The notes: generated from the sequence alone by a model not told the origin. 64,000 nucleotides of DNA from Desmonostoc geniculatum HA4340-LM1 (GCA_019359545.1 JAHHHB010000001.1:1-64000), one strand, 5' to 3'; shown: positions 36,795 through 46,074, counted from the first letter of the stretch. Numbers and translations are program-made.

Positions 36795-38678
36795 TTAAAA
36801 TAAACAGCCGGCTGCTGCTTGGATGCGTTCTAAAGGCTGAACTGAGCGAGGAAGCACTGGTAAGCGAACCATTGTCAAACCGGGAAAATCGCAATTAATG
36901 GTTGCTGTAGAAGTAAAGCGGTTGAGAACAAGGTAATTCTGGCTTACACCTGTTTCTTGCAGAGATTTGAATAGGCGTTGTTGTTCGGCAAGTACGCTAG
37001 TCTGGTTAAGTGTAACTCCAATGAACTCTGCTTGCTGTGGGTCTTTTAGCACTTTTTGGGCTTTGACTACGCGCTGTCGCAAAGTTCGCAAACGCCCCAT
37101 AAACTCTGTACGACCAAGGACATTTTGATACTTGATCCAGAGTTTGAAAATCCAAGCTAGCCAGTCTGCTAGTGCAGTTGGCATTTCTAGAAAACGCAGA
37201 AGATGACCTGTAGGAGCAGTGTCTAAAATAATCAAGTCTTCTTCTTGTTGCTCTAGCAATTCCATTACTGTTAACAGAGAAAGCATTTCATCAATCCCTG
37301 GTAAGGCTTGATCGACAATTTTGCGCCAGGCAACAGGAGCATAGGCCATTTCAATAGCCTCGCTTGTTTGTGTTTCGCCACTCATCATTTCGGCCAGTTC
37401 CCACAGGTAATCGGCTCTGAATTGATTGAGAATGCGATCGCTATCTACTTCCTGACCTCGAAGATTGGGAGTTATTTGATATGGTTCGTGTCCAAAACTC
37501 AGACCAAAGGCATCACCCAAGGAGTGGGCTGGATCGATAGAAACCATGCGAATTTTACGCTCAGGATGTTGTTGAGCCATAGCCCAACCAATGGCAGCGG
37601 CTACTGTGGTCTTGCCTACTCCACCTTTACCGCCAATTAGTAACAGGCGGCGACCTTTGGTTAGAAAATCTCCAAAGCTAGGAGGAATTGTTTCAGGCCA
37701 TTGAACTGGGAGTAGATCAATAGAAGATAGCGGTTCAAGCTGAGGAACATGGATTTGGTTGATGAGATGGCTGAGGGCTACAATTCCCAAAGGCTCCTCA
37801 TCTTGCTGTGGCACAATAAACATCGGCTTTCCGCTAGCAAGAGCCGTATACTGGCTGATGAGCGGTTGTTGTTCTTGGTAACGATCGCGGTCAGTTGCAC
37901 TGGCAAGGACTTGGTTGACAAACAATCCTCCGCAAGGCATCTGCATGGTTTGTAAGGCTTCTAGGAATCGTTTTGACTCCAACCAACTCATTGGTTCGGC
38001 GATCGCAACTAACAAACAAGCTGTATGCTTAGGATCTTGAAGCAGACGACGACCTTGCGATAGTTCTGCTTTTAGGGTTTGCAAAAATTCGTCGGCGCGA
38101 TCGGGTGTGTAACTCCCGGCAAAGGTCTTGCTAATATACCGATGCTTTTCTTGAAACAGTTCCAGAGAGTGCAGGAAAGTGTCTAAAAAATCCATCAAGC
38201 CAAACAAGTTGAGAGTATGACCGCTAGGAGCCATATCCACTACTACTCGATCTATCTGCTGTTCGTTGAAAAGGCGTTGGATCTCTAACAAACCCATCAA
38301 CTCGTCCAGTCCAGGCCAATTTAAATCCCAAACTGGAGATAAGTCTTCTCCTTCAACAAAACTACCCCGTTCCACCAGCAGTTCTAAAACCTGACCGTAA
38401 CGTTCTTTAAACTTTTGTAACAGAAGCTTTGCATCCAACGCCCTGACTAGTAGATTGGGTAGTTCCGCTATGGGACGAGGAATGTCATCAACGCTAACTT
38501 GTAAGACATCTCCAAGAGAGTGAGCCGGATCGGTTGAGATTAAAAGAATTTGCTCATTGGCAAATTTCTGCGCCCAACGACATGCAAAGGTGCAGGAGAT
38601 TGTCGTTTTTCCGACTCCACCTTTGCCGCTAAACATAGCAAGGTGTAGGTTATCAAAAATTTCCATCTCGTTTGTCAT
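36795..38678 (-). CDS. Tandem ArsA/GET3-like ATPase next to gvpV
   Basis: 627 aa with two fused ArsA-type halves. Half 1 has the deviant Walker A SGKGGVGKTT (17-26) and DPAHSLGDVL; half 2 has GGKGGVGKTT (about 348) and DPAHSLGDAF, plus DTAPTGHLLRFLEMP. The fused layout equals ArsA, but there are no arsenic genes (arsB, arsC, arsR) nearby. GET3/TRC40 relatives deliver tail-anchored or hydrophobic proteins. Placement in a gas-vesicle locus suggests chaperoning of the very hydrophobic GvpA or its relatives; this is inference. The start may be Met5 (38666). Confidence 0.82.
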   Translation of the reverse strand: MTNEMEIFDNLHLAMFSGKGGVGKTTISCTFACRWAQKFANEQILLISTDPAHSLGDVLQVSVDDIPRPIAELPNLLVRALDAKLLLQKFKERYGQVLELLVERGSFVEGEDLSPVWDLNWPGLDELMGLLEIQRLFNEQQIDRVVVDMAPSGHTLNLFGLMDFLDTFLHSLELFQEKHRYISKTFAGSYTPDRADEFLQTLKAELSQGRRLLQDPKHTACLLVAIAEPMSWLESKRFLEALQTMQMPCGGLFVNQVLASATDRDRYQEQQPLISQYTALASGKPMFIVPQQDEEPLGIVALSHLINQIHVPQLEPLSSIDLLPVQWPETIPPSFGDFLTKGRRLLLIGGKGGVGKTTVAAAIGWAMAQQHPERKIRMVSIDPAHSLGDAFGLSFGHEPYQITPNLRGQEVDSDRILNQFRADYLWELAEMMSGETQTSEAIEMAYAPVAWRKIVDQALPGIDEMLSLLTVMELLEQQEEDLIILDTAPTGHLLRFLEMPTALADWLAWIFKLWIKYQNVLGRTEFMGRLRTLRQRVVKAQKVLKDPQQAEFIGVTLNQTSVLAEQQRLFKSLQETGVSQNYLVLNRFTSTATINCDFPGLTMVRLPVLPRSVQPLERIQAAAGCLF

Positions 38679-39219
38679 TTCCGGCGTTTTAGGATCAAGT
38701 TACTACATATTTTTGAAAGTTACTTAAGTAATTTTGCTGAATAAAGCTATTAAAAACTTTAATTTTTCACGGATGGGATTTACAAAACTTCTATCCTATG
38801 GGCTACCGCGTACACATAAGTCTGAAATGCTGATTAGCCAAGCTTTTACCCCACCCTAACCCTGCCCTTGTCAAGGGGAGGGAACTGGATTTCTTGTTTC
38901 CCCCATTTCCAAGGGGGGATTAAGGGGGGTAATTGGACTTGCGATCCTATAGGGTGGCGACAGGGAAAGCTTCACAAAAGATGTAATTAATTTTGTTGAG
39001 TTACTTACAAAGATTAGCCAAGGAACTATAACTGTAAGAATTCAGGAGTCAGAATTCAGGAGCCAGAATACTTAAAGAATTAAGAAAAAATTTGATAAGT
39101 AAATGTAATGTTTATGCTGAATTCCTTCTAAATTCTGGCTTCTGACTCCTGGGTGCTGAATTCTTACCTATAACTGAGGTAAAGATTTAGCCAGAGATGT
39201 CCAAAGGTAAGGAGATAAG
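38679..39219. other. Intergenic region with two repeat blocks
   Basis: 38846-38936 has C-rich/G-rich blocks of the type seen at 123-259. 39038-39069 and 39132-39163 are imperfect inverted repeats with shared ends GAATTCAG and AGCCAGAAT. No gene is visible. AAGGAG at 39209-39214 is the ribosome binding site of the WD40 protein. Confidence 0.55.
39038..39163. repeat. 126-bp imperfect inverted repeat of the AGGAGTCAGAATTC type
   Basis: The two ends pair over their first 8 and last 9 bases. The interior GGAGTCAGAATTCAGG resembles GACTCCTGACTCCTGAATTC at about 27865-27884, so it is a dispersed repeat. Confidence 0.5.
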
Positions 39220-42200
39220 ATGGTTAACAGTTCTGAAGGCAATGTAAATATTGGGTGTAATGTCCAAGGTATTTCTGAATACAACTTTTTTTCTGACAGT
39301 AAATTTGAGGACATTAATTGTCGTCCACTTAAAACAGACTCTCCCTACTTAGGACTAAAAACTTTTGAAATTAAAGATCGAGACAAATTTTTTGGTCGGG
39401 AGAAGTGGATTGCTAATCTGGGTGATCGCTTAAACCAAGATAATGTTCTCTTGCTTTTAGGAGCAGCGGACAGTGGCAAATCATCATTGATTCGGGCAGG
39501 TTTAATTCCTTATTTAGGAAATAATAACAATTCATTAATTAATATAAGTTTTCATCCAGATGATAATCCTTTTAAATCTCTTTATCAATGTCTTGCTTTT
39601 ACTTATGGGAAAAAATCGCCAATAGCGGATATTGCCAGAGAAATCAGAGAAAATACTCTAATTAAAATTGTCACATTCCTCAAACAAGATTATCAGTGCG
39701 TTCTGATTTTTATTGACCAATTTGAAGAACTGTTTACGAAAACTCAAAAGCCGGAACGTGAGAAATTTGTTGCTAGTCTCTTTCAACTGTTCCAGCAGCA
39801 GGATAGCTCTGTCAAAATTGTTTTAACAATGCGGTCTGATTTTTTGGATAAATTTAGTGAGTATCCCCAACTTGCGAAGATCCACGATCGCTATAGTTGT
39901 ATTCTCACTAGAATGATCGATGGAGAATTAAAATTAGCGATCGCTGAACCTGCTGCTAGAAATGGCGTTACCTTTGAACCAGGACTCGTTGAGCAAATTA
40001 TTGATGATTTTCACCAACAAGATGATTCTTTACCACTTCTGGCATACACCCTGAACGTATTGTGGGAAAGAGAAAATATTGCAAACCGGGTTCTGAAGAT
40101 AAAGACTTATCAAGAACTAAAAGAGCAAACGTTTGGTTATTTCAGCGAACAAGCTAATCAATTTATGAATGCTCGTGTCGGATGGTGCGATCGCCAGGAA
40201 CAAGAGATTCAAAAGTTAAACCTTGCACTGACTGAATTAAAACTGCGCGAGCAATCCGCCAGGGTTTTGAATTTACTTCCTGTCCAACCGCTAGAGGGTT
40301 TGGTGCTGGCAATTCAAACAATGGGTGAGAATCTAGAGAAATACCCAAACCAGCTTCTAGCTCCTGTTTTGGGAAGCTTAAAGCAAGCAATGAACACACC
40401 CACAGAGACGAATAGCTTGCGCGGACACGAGCAAGAGGTTAATTGTGTAGCCTTTAGTCCTGATGGCAAGTTTATTGCCAGTGGCAGTAGCGATTCTACG
40501 GTGTGCTTGTGGAATATCATGGGCAATCCTACTGCTAAATTTTTGTTGGGGCACGAGCAAGAGGTGAATTGTCTAGCCTTTAGTCGTGATGGCAAGTTTA
40601 TTGTTAGTGGCAGTATTGACGGAATTTTATGTTTATGGGATCTAGAAGGTAATCTCATTACTCAACCGTGGCAGGGACATGAGGAAGGAGTTATTGCCGT
40701 CGCCTTTAACTCAAATGGCGATTCTATTATCAGTGTTGGTTTTGACGGAACAGTGTGTTTGTGGGATTTAGAAAGTAACGCCATTACTCAACCTTGGCGC
40801 GGACATAAGGAAGGAGTTATTTCCGTCGCCTTTAGTCCAAATGGCAATTCCATTATCAGTGTTGGTTTTGACGGAACGGTGTGTTTGTGGGATTTACAAG
40901 GTAACACCATCACTCAACCCTGGCACAAACATGAGGCAAAAATTATTTGCGCCGCCTTTAGCCCCGATCGCAAGTTTATTGTCAGTGGTAGTAGTGATTC
41001 TACAGTGCGGTTGTGGGACATCCAAGGTAATCCTATCGGTCAACCTTGGCGCGGACATGAAGGAAGTGTAAATTCTGTAGCGTTTAGCCCTGATGGCAAG
41101 TTTATTATTAGTGGTAGCAGCGATCGCACAATCCGCTTGTGGAATATCAATGGCAACCCCGTAACTCAACCTTGGCGGGGACATGAAGGACAGGTTAATT
41201 CCCTAGCCTTTAGCCCTGATGGCAAGCTGATTGTCAGTGGTGGCGATCGCACTGTGCGTTTGTGGGAGCTACATCAAATACTACAAGATCGAGTCATCGG
41301 GCGATCGCAGCGCAAATATGAGAATTGGGTTAATTCTGTCAGCTTTAGCCCTGATGGTCAGTGGATTGTCAGTGCCAGCAATGATTCCACAGTGCGCTTA
41401 TGGGATAGCAACGGCAACCCCATTGGTGAACCTTGGCGCGGACATGAAAAAGAAGTTAATTCTGTCAGCTTTAGCCCTGATGGTCAGTGGATTGTCAGTG
41501 CCAGCAATGATTCCACAGTGCGCTTATGGGATATTCACGGCAACCCCATTGGTCAACCTTGGCGCGGACATGAAAAAGAAGTTAATTCTGTTGCCTTTAG
41601 CCCTGATGGTCAGTGGATTGTCAGTGCCAGCAATGATTCCACAGTGCGGTTGTGGGATAGCAACGGCAACCCCATTGGTCAACCTTGGCGCGGACATGAA
41701 AAAGAAGTTAATTCTGTGGCCTTTAGCCCTGATGGTCAGTGGATTGTCAGTGCCAGCAATGATTCCACAGTGCGGTTGTGGGATAGCAACGGCAACCCCA
41801 TTGGTCAACCTTGGCGCGGACATGAAAAAGAAGTTAATTCTGTGGCCTTTAGCCCTGATGGTCAGTGGATTGTCAGTGCCAGCAATGATTCCACAGTGCG
41901 GTTGTGGGATAGCAACGGCAACCCCATTGGTCAACCTTGGCGCGGACATGAAAAAGAAGTTAATTCTGTGGCCTTTAGCCCTGATGGTCAGTGGATTGTC
42001 AGTGCCAGCAATGATTCCACAGTGCGCTTGTGGGATATTCACGGCAACCCCATTGGTAGACCTTGGCGCGGGCATGAGTATTGGGTAAATTCCGCAGCTT
42101 TTAGCCCTGATGGTAAACTGATTGCCAGTGGTAGTCTTGATGGAACAGTCCGCTTGTGGCACTGTGGGTGGCAAGAATGGTTGCAAGTTTGCTGCAACAG

Positions 42201-42450
42201 GTTACATTATCATCCCCTCTTTCAAAATCCTGAAAATGGCAGTGATGTAGAAATTGCCCACCAAACTTGTCAAAAATATGTATGGAATCCACAATGCCCT
42301 AAACAGTTGAACAACCAAGGTGAGCTAAAAGAGAAAACTTTTTCAGCAGCTTTGGAGGACTTTAACCAAGCAGTTCAACTTAATTTCACATCACACTGGA
42401 AACATCGCCTTGCTTGGCAATCAGTACCTACAGAGAACCAATTGCACTAA
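39220..42450 (+). CDS. STAND NTPase with 14 WD40 repeats (nSTAND1-WD40)
   Basis: 1076 aa. A short N-terminus (1-40) is followed by SPYLGLKTFEIKDRDKFFGRE, the usual entry to nSTAND1, Walker A GAADSGKSS (81-89), Walker B LIFIDQFEEL (about 160-170), and a STAND helical part to about 400. Then come 14 WD40 repeats (about 404-990) of 41-42 residues, enough for two seven-bladed propellers; repeats 8-13 are nearly identical. Such proteins are sensors that oligomerise on ligand binding, and many act in defence or cell-death pathways. There is no obvious effector domain, so a small partner is expected. AAGGAG lies 5 nt before the ATG. Confidence 0.88.
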   Translation: MVNSSEGNVNIGCNVQGISEYNFFSDSKFEDINCRPLKTDSPYLGLKTFEIKDRDKFFGREKWIANLGDRLNQDNVLLLLGAADSGKSSLIRAGLIPYLGNNNNSLINISFHPDDNPFKSLYQCLAFTYGKKSPIADIAREIRENTLIKIVTFLKQDYQCVLIFIDQFEELFTKTQKPEREKFVASLFQLFQQQDSSVKIVLTMRSDFLDKFSEYPQLAKIHDRYSCILTRMIDGELKLAIAEPAARNGVTFEPGLVEQIIDDFHQQDDSLPLLAYTLNVLWERENIANRVLKIKTYQELKEQTFGYFSEQANQFMNARVGWCDRQEQEIQKLNLALTELKLREQSARVLNLLPVQPLEGLVLAIQTMGENLEKYPNQLLAPVLGSLKQAMNTPTETNSLRGHEQEVNCVAFSPDGKFIASGSSDSTVCLWNIMGNPTAKFLLGHEQEVNCLAFSRDGKFIVSGSIDGILCLWDLEGNLITQPWQGHEEGVIAVAFNSNGDSIISVGFDGTVCLWDLESNAITQPWRGHKEGVISVAFSPNGNSIISVGFDGTVCLWDLQGNTITQPWHKHEAKIICAAFSPDRKFIVSGSSDSTVRLWDIQGNPIGQPWRGHEGSVNSVAFSPDGKFIISGSSDRTIRLWNINGNPVTQPWRGHEGQVNSLAFSPDGKLIVSGGDRTVRLWELHQILQDRVIGRSQRKYENWVNSVSFSPDGQWIVSASNDSTVRLWDSNGNPIGEPWRGHEKEVNSVSFSPDGQWIVSASNDSTVRLWDIHGNPIGQPWRGHEKEVNSVAFSPDGQWIVSASNDSTVRLWDSNGNPIGQPWRGHEKEVNSVAFSPDGQWIVSASNDSTVRLWDSNGNPIGQPWRGHEKEVNSVAFSPDGQWIVSASNDSTVRLWDSNGNPIGQPWRGHEKEVNSVAFSPDGQWIVSASNDSTVRLWDIHGNPIGRPWRGHEYWVNSAAFSPDGKLIASGSLDGTVRLWHCGWQEWLQVCCNRLHYHPLFQNPENGSDVEIAHQTCQKYVWNPQCPKQLNNQGELKEKTFSAALEDFNQAVQLNFTSHWKHRLAWQSVPTENQLH
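41326..42081 (+). repeat. Six tandem 126-bp WD40-coding repeats
   Basis: Units start at about 41326, 41452, 41578, 41704, 41830 and 41956, each exactly 126 bp. They are almost identical at DNA level, including silent positions. Differences are mainly GATAGCAAC against GATATTCAC (Ser-Asn or Ile-His) and a few codons in the first unit. The outer repeats (before 41326 and after 42082) are much more diverged. Confidence 0.92.
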
Positions 42451-43129
42451 TTTCGAGTTCGTTATCGGTGATGATGATAAGATTTGAAATTTGCAGCATA
42501 ACTTAATATATATAGGAATCATATTTGATTTCTGAAAAATCTAAGTATTTGTAGTATTTGTAGGGTGTGTTAGGCGTAAGCCGTAACGCACCATTCTTAG
42601 GGCTTTGGTGCCGTACTCTCGCCGATAACGCACCCTACTGGCGTGGCAAGGCTAAAATAGTGCATTACAAAACTCTTGTGGGATGGGCGTCTTGCCCGTC
42701 CGGTGCAGACAAGATGTCCACACCACAAGAAAAATTATTGCAACATTTTAGCCTTGTCACGCCACTACTAGATGAAGAATTTGGCGATCGCCAACTCCGC
42801 GCTGTGGGATGATTTGGATAGTGCCATCACTCCCAATGTTCAGATCATCTGCTACTCTCTGAAATAGACTCGAATCCAGAGAAACTAAGAGAAATTTTAT
42901 TTCCTGATGCCAACGCGCTTGAGTCGGAATACCCTTCGGAGTGACGTTAACCAAACCTCTTCTCATTTGCGTACTCTGTAACTTTCCACCTCCTAGCCGC
43001 CAATCTATTTGACAAGCTGGTTTAGAGATATCATCATGTTGGGATAATCAGTATCTCGGCAGACATCCTATTCGACAGATACCTTTTTGATGAATAAAAT
43101 AGGCGTACTTTTATCTGCTTGTATTATTT
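42451..43129. other. Intergenic region with dispersed repeats
   Basis: This gap holds the GTGCCGTACTCTCGCC repeat (42608-42638), the element at 42639-42764, and about 350 bp of unassigned sequence. A minus-strand frame at 42757-42966 was considered and not accepted. Confidence 0.5.
42639..42764. repeat. 126-bp MITE-like element
   Basis: The ends TGGCGTGGCAAGGCTAAAAT (from 42639) and the complement ending at 42764 match at about 23 of 26 bases. The interior has CTTGTGGGATGGGCGTC, which matches the hairpin family seen at 23845-23905. It could be one repeat placed inside another. Confidence 0.65.
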
Positions 43130-43528
43130 ATGGGATTCGTCCTCTTATTTGTCTTGATCGTTTGGGCAGTCGTAAATTTTGTAGGGTTATGCTCGGTTGT
43201 GATCTCACTTATTTGTTGTCGCACTGTACCAGGATACCGAAATATTGCGATTATAGGAGCAGTTTTCATACCAGCCTTTCTTTTATTTTTAACCTTCTTG
43301 GATGTCTCAACCAATAAACTGCCTCCTAGTCCAACCTATGATATTCAGCTAATGGCAACTATCGTATGGTCTAAAACTTTTTTAATTTGCTTTTTGGGTG
43401 CTTGTGTAACTACGGCAATTGCCTTCTTTCAACGCAATGCTATTCGCCGTTACTCAGCACTTGGCTGGGGTTTTCTGATTTCATCCCTTTCTGCTTCTGC
43501 ATTTCTCTTTATAAAACTGAGTATCTAA
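43130..43528 (+). CDS. Small membrane protein, hypothetical
   Basis: 132 aa with four predicted membrane helices (about 2-24, 38-58, 76-98, 111-130): FVLLFVLIVWAVVNFVGLCS, IIGAVFIPAFLLFLTFL, TFLICFLGACVTTAIAFF and LGWGFLISSLSASAFLFI. No family recognised. The start is not well supported (no Shine-Dalgarno). It converges on rtcB with an 80-bp gap. Confidence 0.5.
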   Translation: MGFVLLFVLIVWAVVNFVGLCSVVISLICCRTVPGYRNIAIIGAVFIPAFLLFLTFLDVSTNKLPPSPTYDIQLMATIVWSKTFLICFLGACVTTAIAFFQRNAIRRYSALGWGFLISSLSASAFLFIKLSI

Positions 43529-43609
43529 TTATACTGTCTATTCGTTTTGACATAGGTGTAACTGTGGATTTAAAAAATAAAAAAGGTGGGCATTACCCAC
43601 CTAGCTAAT

Positions 43610-45916
43610 TTATCCTTTCACACACATAACTTGCTTGAGCGTTGCTACGACTTCAACCAAATCCGCTTGATTTGCCATCACTTGTTCTATCGGTTTATAT
43701 GCACCAGGAATTTCATCCAAAACACCAGTATCTTTACGGCATTCTACCCCTTGAGTTTGCTCAATCAAATCATCAAGTGTATAGATATTTTTTGCCTTAT
43801 TTCTAGACAATAACCGACCAGCACCGTGAGAGCAAGAACAAAAACTGTGGGCATTACCTTTGCCTTTAACAATGAAAGATTTTGCCCCCATTGAACCAGG
43901 AATAATGCCATAATCTTCTGTTTTTGCTCGGACTGCACCTTTACGAGTAACGTACACATCCTCGTCAAAATGCACTTCTTTTTCAGCATAATTGTGATGA
44001 CAATTCACCTGCAATAAAGGTTTAGTCGCCTTTCCACCTACGAGATGCTTTTCGACTATGTGCTTAAAACGCGCCATCATCACATCACGGTTGACACGCG
44101 CATACTCTTGTGCCCACTGCAAATCGTGCCAGTATGCTTGAAATTCCGGTGTACCAGCGACAAAATGAGCCAAATCAGGGTCAGGTAATTTATTACCTGC
44201 CATCTTCGCTAATTCCTTGGCTGTGTTAATGTGACACTGAGCTAGATTATTGCCAATATTGCGCGAACCAGAATGCAGCATTAACCAAACTTGATTCTCT
44301 GCATCGAGGCATACTTCAATAAAATGATTCCCTCCACCCAGAGAACCCATTTGTTTCATCGCTTTGCCTTGCAGATCTTGGACACCGCGATGCAAGTCTT
44401 TAAATTCATTCCATTTTTGCCAGTTGGTAACAGATTTTTCAACGTCTTTGTTTTCGTTGAATCCTGTAGGAATTGCTGCTTCAATATCCAAGCGAATTTT
44501 TTTGAGTTTACCTTCTAATTGTTGAGCAGTAAATGGCGTTTTCATTGCCATCATGCCACAGTTGTGAACGAAGACACCTGCTTTCAAAGCAAAGTTGTGA
44601 TATTCAGGTACTGTCAGGCAATAAACATCTTGTGTATAGTCTAAAAACACAACGGCTACAACTTTGTGATTACACTGATGTTCTTTTTTCCGATGATTGT
44701 GTAAACCAATTGGAGTCTTGACTTGTGCATTACAAATATCATAGCCCGGATTTCTCACCACATCTCTCAAAACCTTGTGCTCTTGAGCAGGGGTGCTCTT
44801 GAGCAGAGGAGAGTTCAATGTGCCAAGTTCAATCCCCTCTGCCCCTCTGCCCCTCTGCCCCTCTGCCCCTCTGCATTTCAAACTTGTGAGAAATGCGGGA
44901 TAGGTATAGTACCTGTTAGCAATTTCTTGAGATTTCGCTCTACCCTTATCACTTTGGTTGTACGTCACTAAATAATGCTTACCACGCTCACCATTACCAG
45001 CAACCGCTTGTCTAAAGTGTTCTGACTGTTGCTGCATATAATTCCGGATATGTTGAGTTCCTCTAGCAGCATAGTACTCATATCCTTCTGGTGTTGCTGC
45101 TTTTCTAGCAAGTGCCGCTAGTCGTTTCTTTTCAAACTGTGGAGATTGCCAGTGTTGGTTATGTTCCACTAAGCTACGATGATATGCAGAATGGTCGCGA
45201 TCGCGCATGAATTTTAAATTCTCAGGCCGGTTATCTGATTCATTAAAATTTTGATGATGAATAACTGTTCTTTGCCCTTCAAATTTGGCAACCTTTGCCA
45301 GCAAACCCGATCTAGCAATAATCCAATGTGCTTTTTGCCATCTACCTGAGTGGGGTTGAGCGATTAAGGTATAACCATCTTTGTCAGTTTTTGAGTAGAA
45401 CGGCATTAAGGATGTTCCAGATTGAAGATGTTGTGCTTCCTCATAGTTTCCATCCCGCAGCATAAATTGGTGATCGGGGGTGCAGATAATTTCTTCACCA
45501 TTGTCTAGAATCACTTTTAAAAGAGGGGCATTACGTCTAGTTAACCTTGCTTTTGCCTTAGCTGCTACCACTTTTCCAGTGGAAGTGCAAGAGTAAACTA
45601 TAAACTCTTCATTAGATTCAGCTAAATCCTTGATGGAATATAATTTACCATCGACTAGAGGAATAAGAGTATCGCCGACAAAGCAGCCAATATCCACTCC
45701 GATCGCAGCAGGTATAATTGCTTCTTTGGTGGCTATTACAGAACCGACTAAAGCACCTTTACCTAAGTGGACATCTGGCATCAAGGCTACGTGCTTAAAT
45801 ACAAATGGCAGGGATGCCACATTCTTTGCCATCTTGGTTTCTTCTGGTCCCAAAGGGTGATTCGCCCAAGATAAAACGGGTGCTGGTGTGGTAATTTCTA
45901 ACTTTTCGTAGGGCAT
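43610..45916 (-). CDS. rtcB: RNA ligase RtcB containing an intein
   Basis: 768 aa precursor. The host is RtcB, the GTP- and Mn-dependent ligase that joins 2',3'-cyclic phosphate (or 3'-phosphate) to 5'-OH RNA ends; visible are LMPDVHLGKGALVGSVIAT, GVDIG then CGMMAMKT, GSLGGGNHFIEV and HGAGRLLSR. An intein of 375 residues (78-452) is inserted before the conserved Cys of GVDIGCG. Removing it leaves 393 aa, a plausible short RtcB. Without splicing the metal-site Cys would be displaced, so splicing should be needed for activity. The gene is single, with a 158-bp gap to cruF. Confidence 0.95.
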   Translation of the reverse strand: MPYEKLEITTPAPVLSWANHPLGPEETKMAKNVASLPFVFKHVALMPDVHLGKGALVGSVIATKEAIIPAAIGVDIGCFVGDTLIPLVDGKLYSIKDLAESNEEFIVYSCTSTGKVVAAKAKARLTRRNAPLLKVILDNGEEIICTPDHQFMLRDGNYEEAQHLQSGTSLMPFYSKTDKDGYTLIAQPHSGRWQKAHWIIARSGLLAKVAKFEGQRTVIHHQNFNESDNRPENLKFMRDRDHSAYHRSLVEHNQHWQSPQFEKKRLAALARKAATPEGYEYYAARGTQHIRNYMQQQSEHFRQAVAGNGERGKHYLVTYNQSDKGRAKSQEIANRYYTYPAFLTSLKCRGAEGQRGRGAEGIELGTLNSPLLKSTPAQEHKVLRDVVRNPGYDICNAQVKTPIGLHNHRKKEHQCNHKVVAVVFLDYTQDVYCLTVPEYHNFALKAGVFVHNCGMMAMKTPFTAQQLEGKLKKIRLDIEAAIPTGFNENKDVEKSVTNWQKWNEFKDLHRGVQDLQGKAMKQMGSLGGGNHFIEVCLDAENQVWLMLHSGSRNIGNNLAQCHINTAKELAKMAGNKLPDPDLAHFVAGTPEFQAYWHDLQWAQEYARVNRDVMMARFKHIVEKHLVGGKATKPLLQVNCHHNYAEKEVHFDEDVYVTRKGAVRAKTEDYGIIPGSMGAKSFIVKGKGNAHSFCSCSHGAGRLLSRNKAKNIYTLDDLIEQTQGVECRKDTGVLDEIPGAYKPIEQVMANQADLVEVVATLKQVMCVKG
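44561..45685 (-). mobile_element. Intein with HNH endonuclease region inside rtcB
   Basis: 375 codons. Block A starts with Cys (CFVGDTLIPLVDGK), block B is ICTPDHQFML with the conserved T and H, and the end is YCLTVPEYHNFALKAGVFVHN followed by Cys, so the splicing residues Cys1, penultimate His and terminal Asn, and Cys+1 are all present. An HNH-like segment (VIHHQNFNESDNRPENLKFM) points to a homing endonuclease. A low-complexity insert (GAEGQRGRGAEG) lies at 44826-44878. Inteins at this RtcB Cys are known in other organisms, for example Pyrococcus. Confidence 0.9.
44826..44878. repeat. CCCCTCTG repeat inside the intein
   Basis: At least five CCCCTCTG-type units in frame within the intein. 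They code for the GAEGQRGRGAEG stretch on the minus strand. Confidence 0.8.
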
Positions 45917-46074
45917 AATTTTTTTTATTTTGGATTTTTAATTTTAGATTTTAGATTGGGAATTTGGCATCGGGAATTAAAAGGAGTGGGGAGTGGGGAC
46001 TGAGGACTGGGGACTGGGAGTGTGGGAAAGGTAGGAAGCTTTTTTATAAGCTCCCACACTCCCCATCTATTTGC

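Noticed and set aside
36795-38678. Arsenite resistance operon
   Set aside because: The tandem ATPase looks like ArsA, but no arsA partner genes exist nearby, while gvpV is directly downstream.
41231-42186. Long open frames on both strands inside the WD40 repeats
   Set aside because: The 126-bp period keeps every frame open once one unit has no stop. Their proteins are mere shadows of the repeat.
42757-42966. 69-codon minus-strand frame with a plausible-looking sequence
   Set aside because: Partly in a repeat element, no ribosome binding site and no recognisable family; I could not support it as a gene.
432-43129. CRISPR array suggested by regular repeats
   Set aside because: The regular repeats are WD40-coding units or low-complexity tracts. 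None shows the repeat-spacer pattern, and no cas gene is present.
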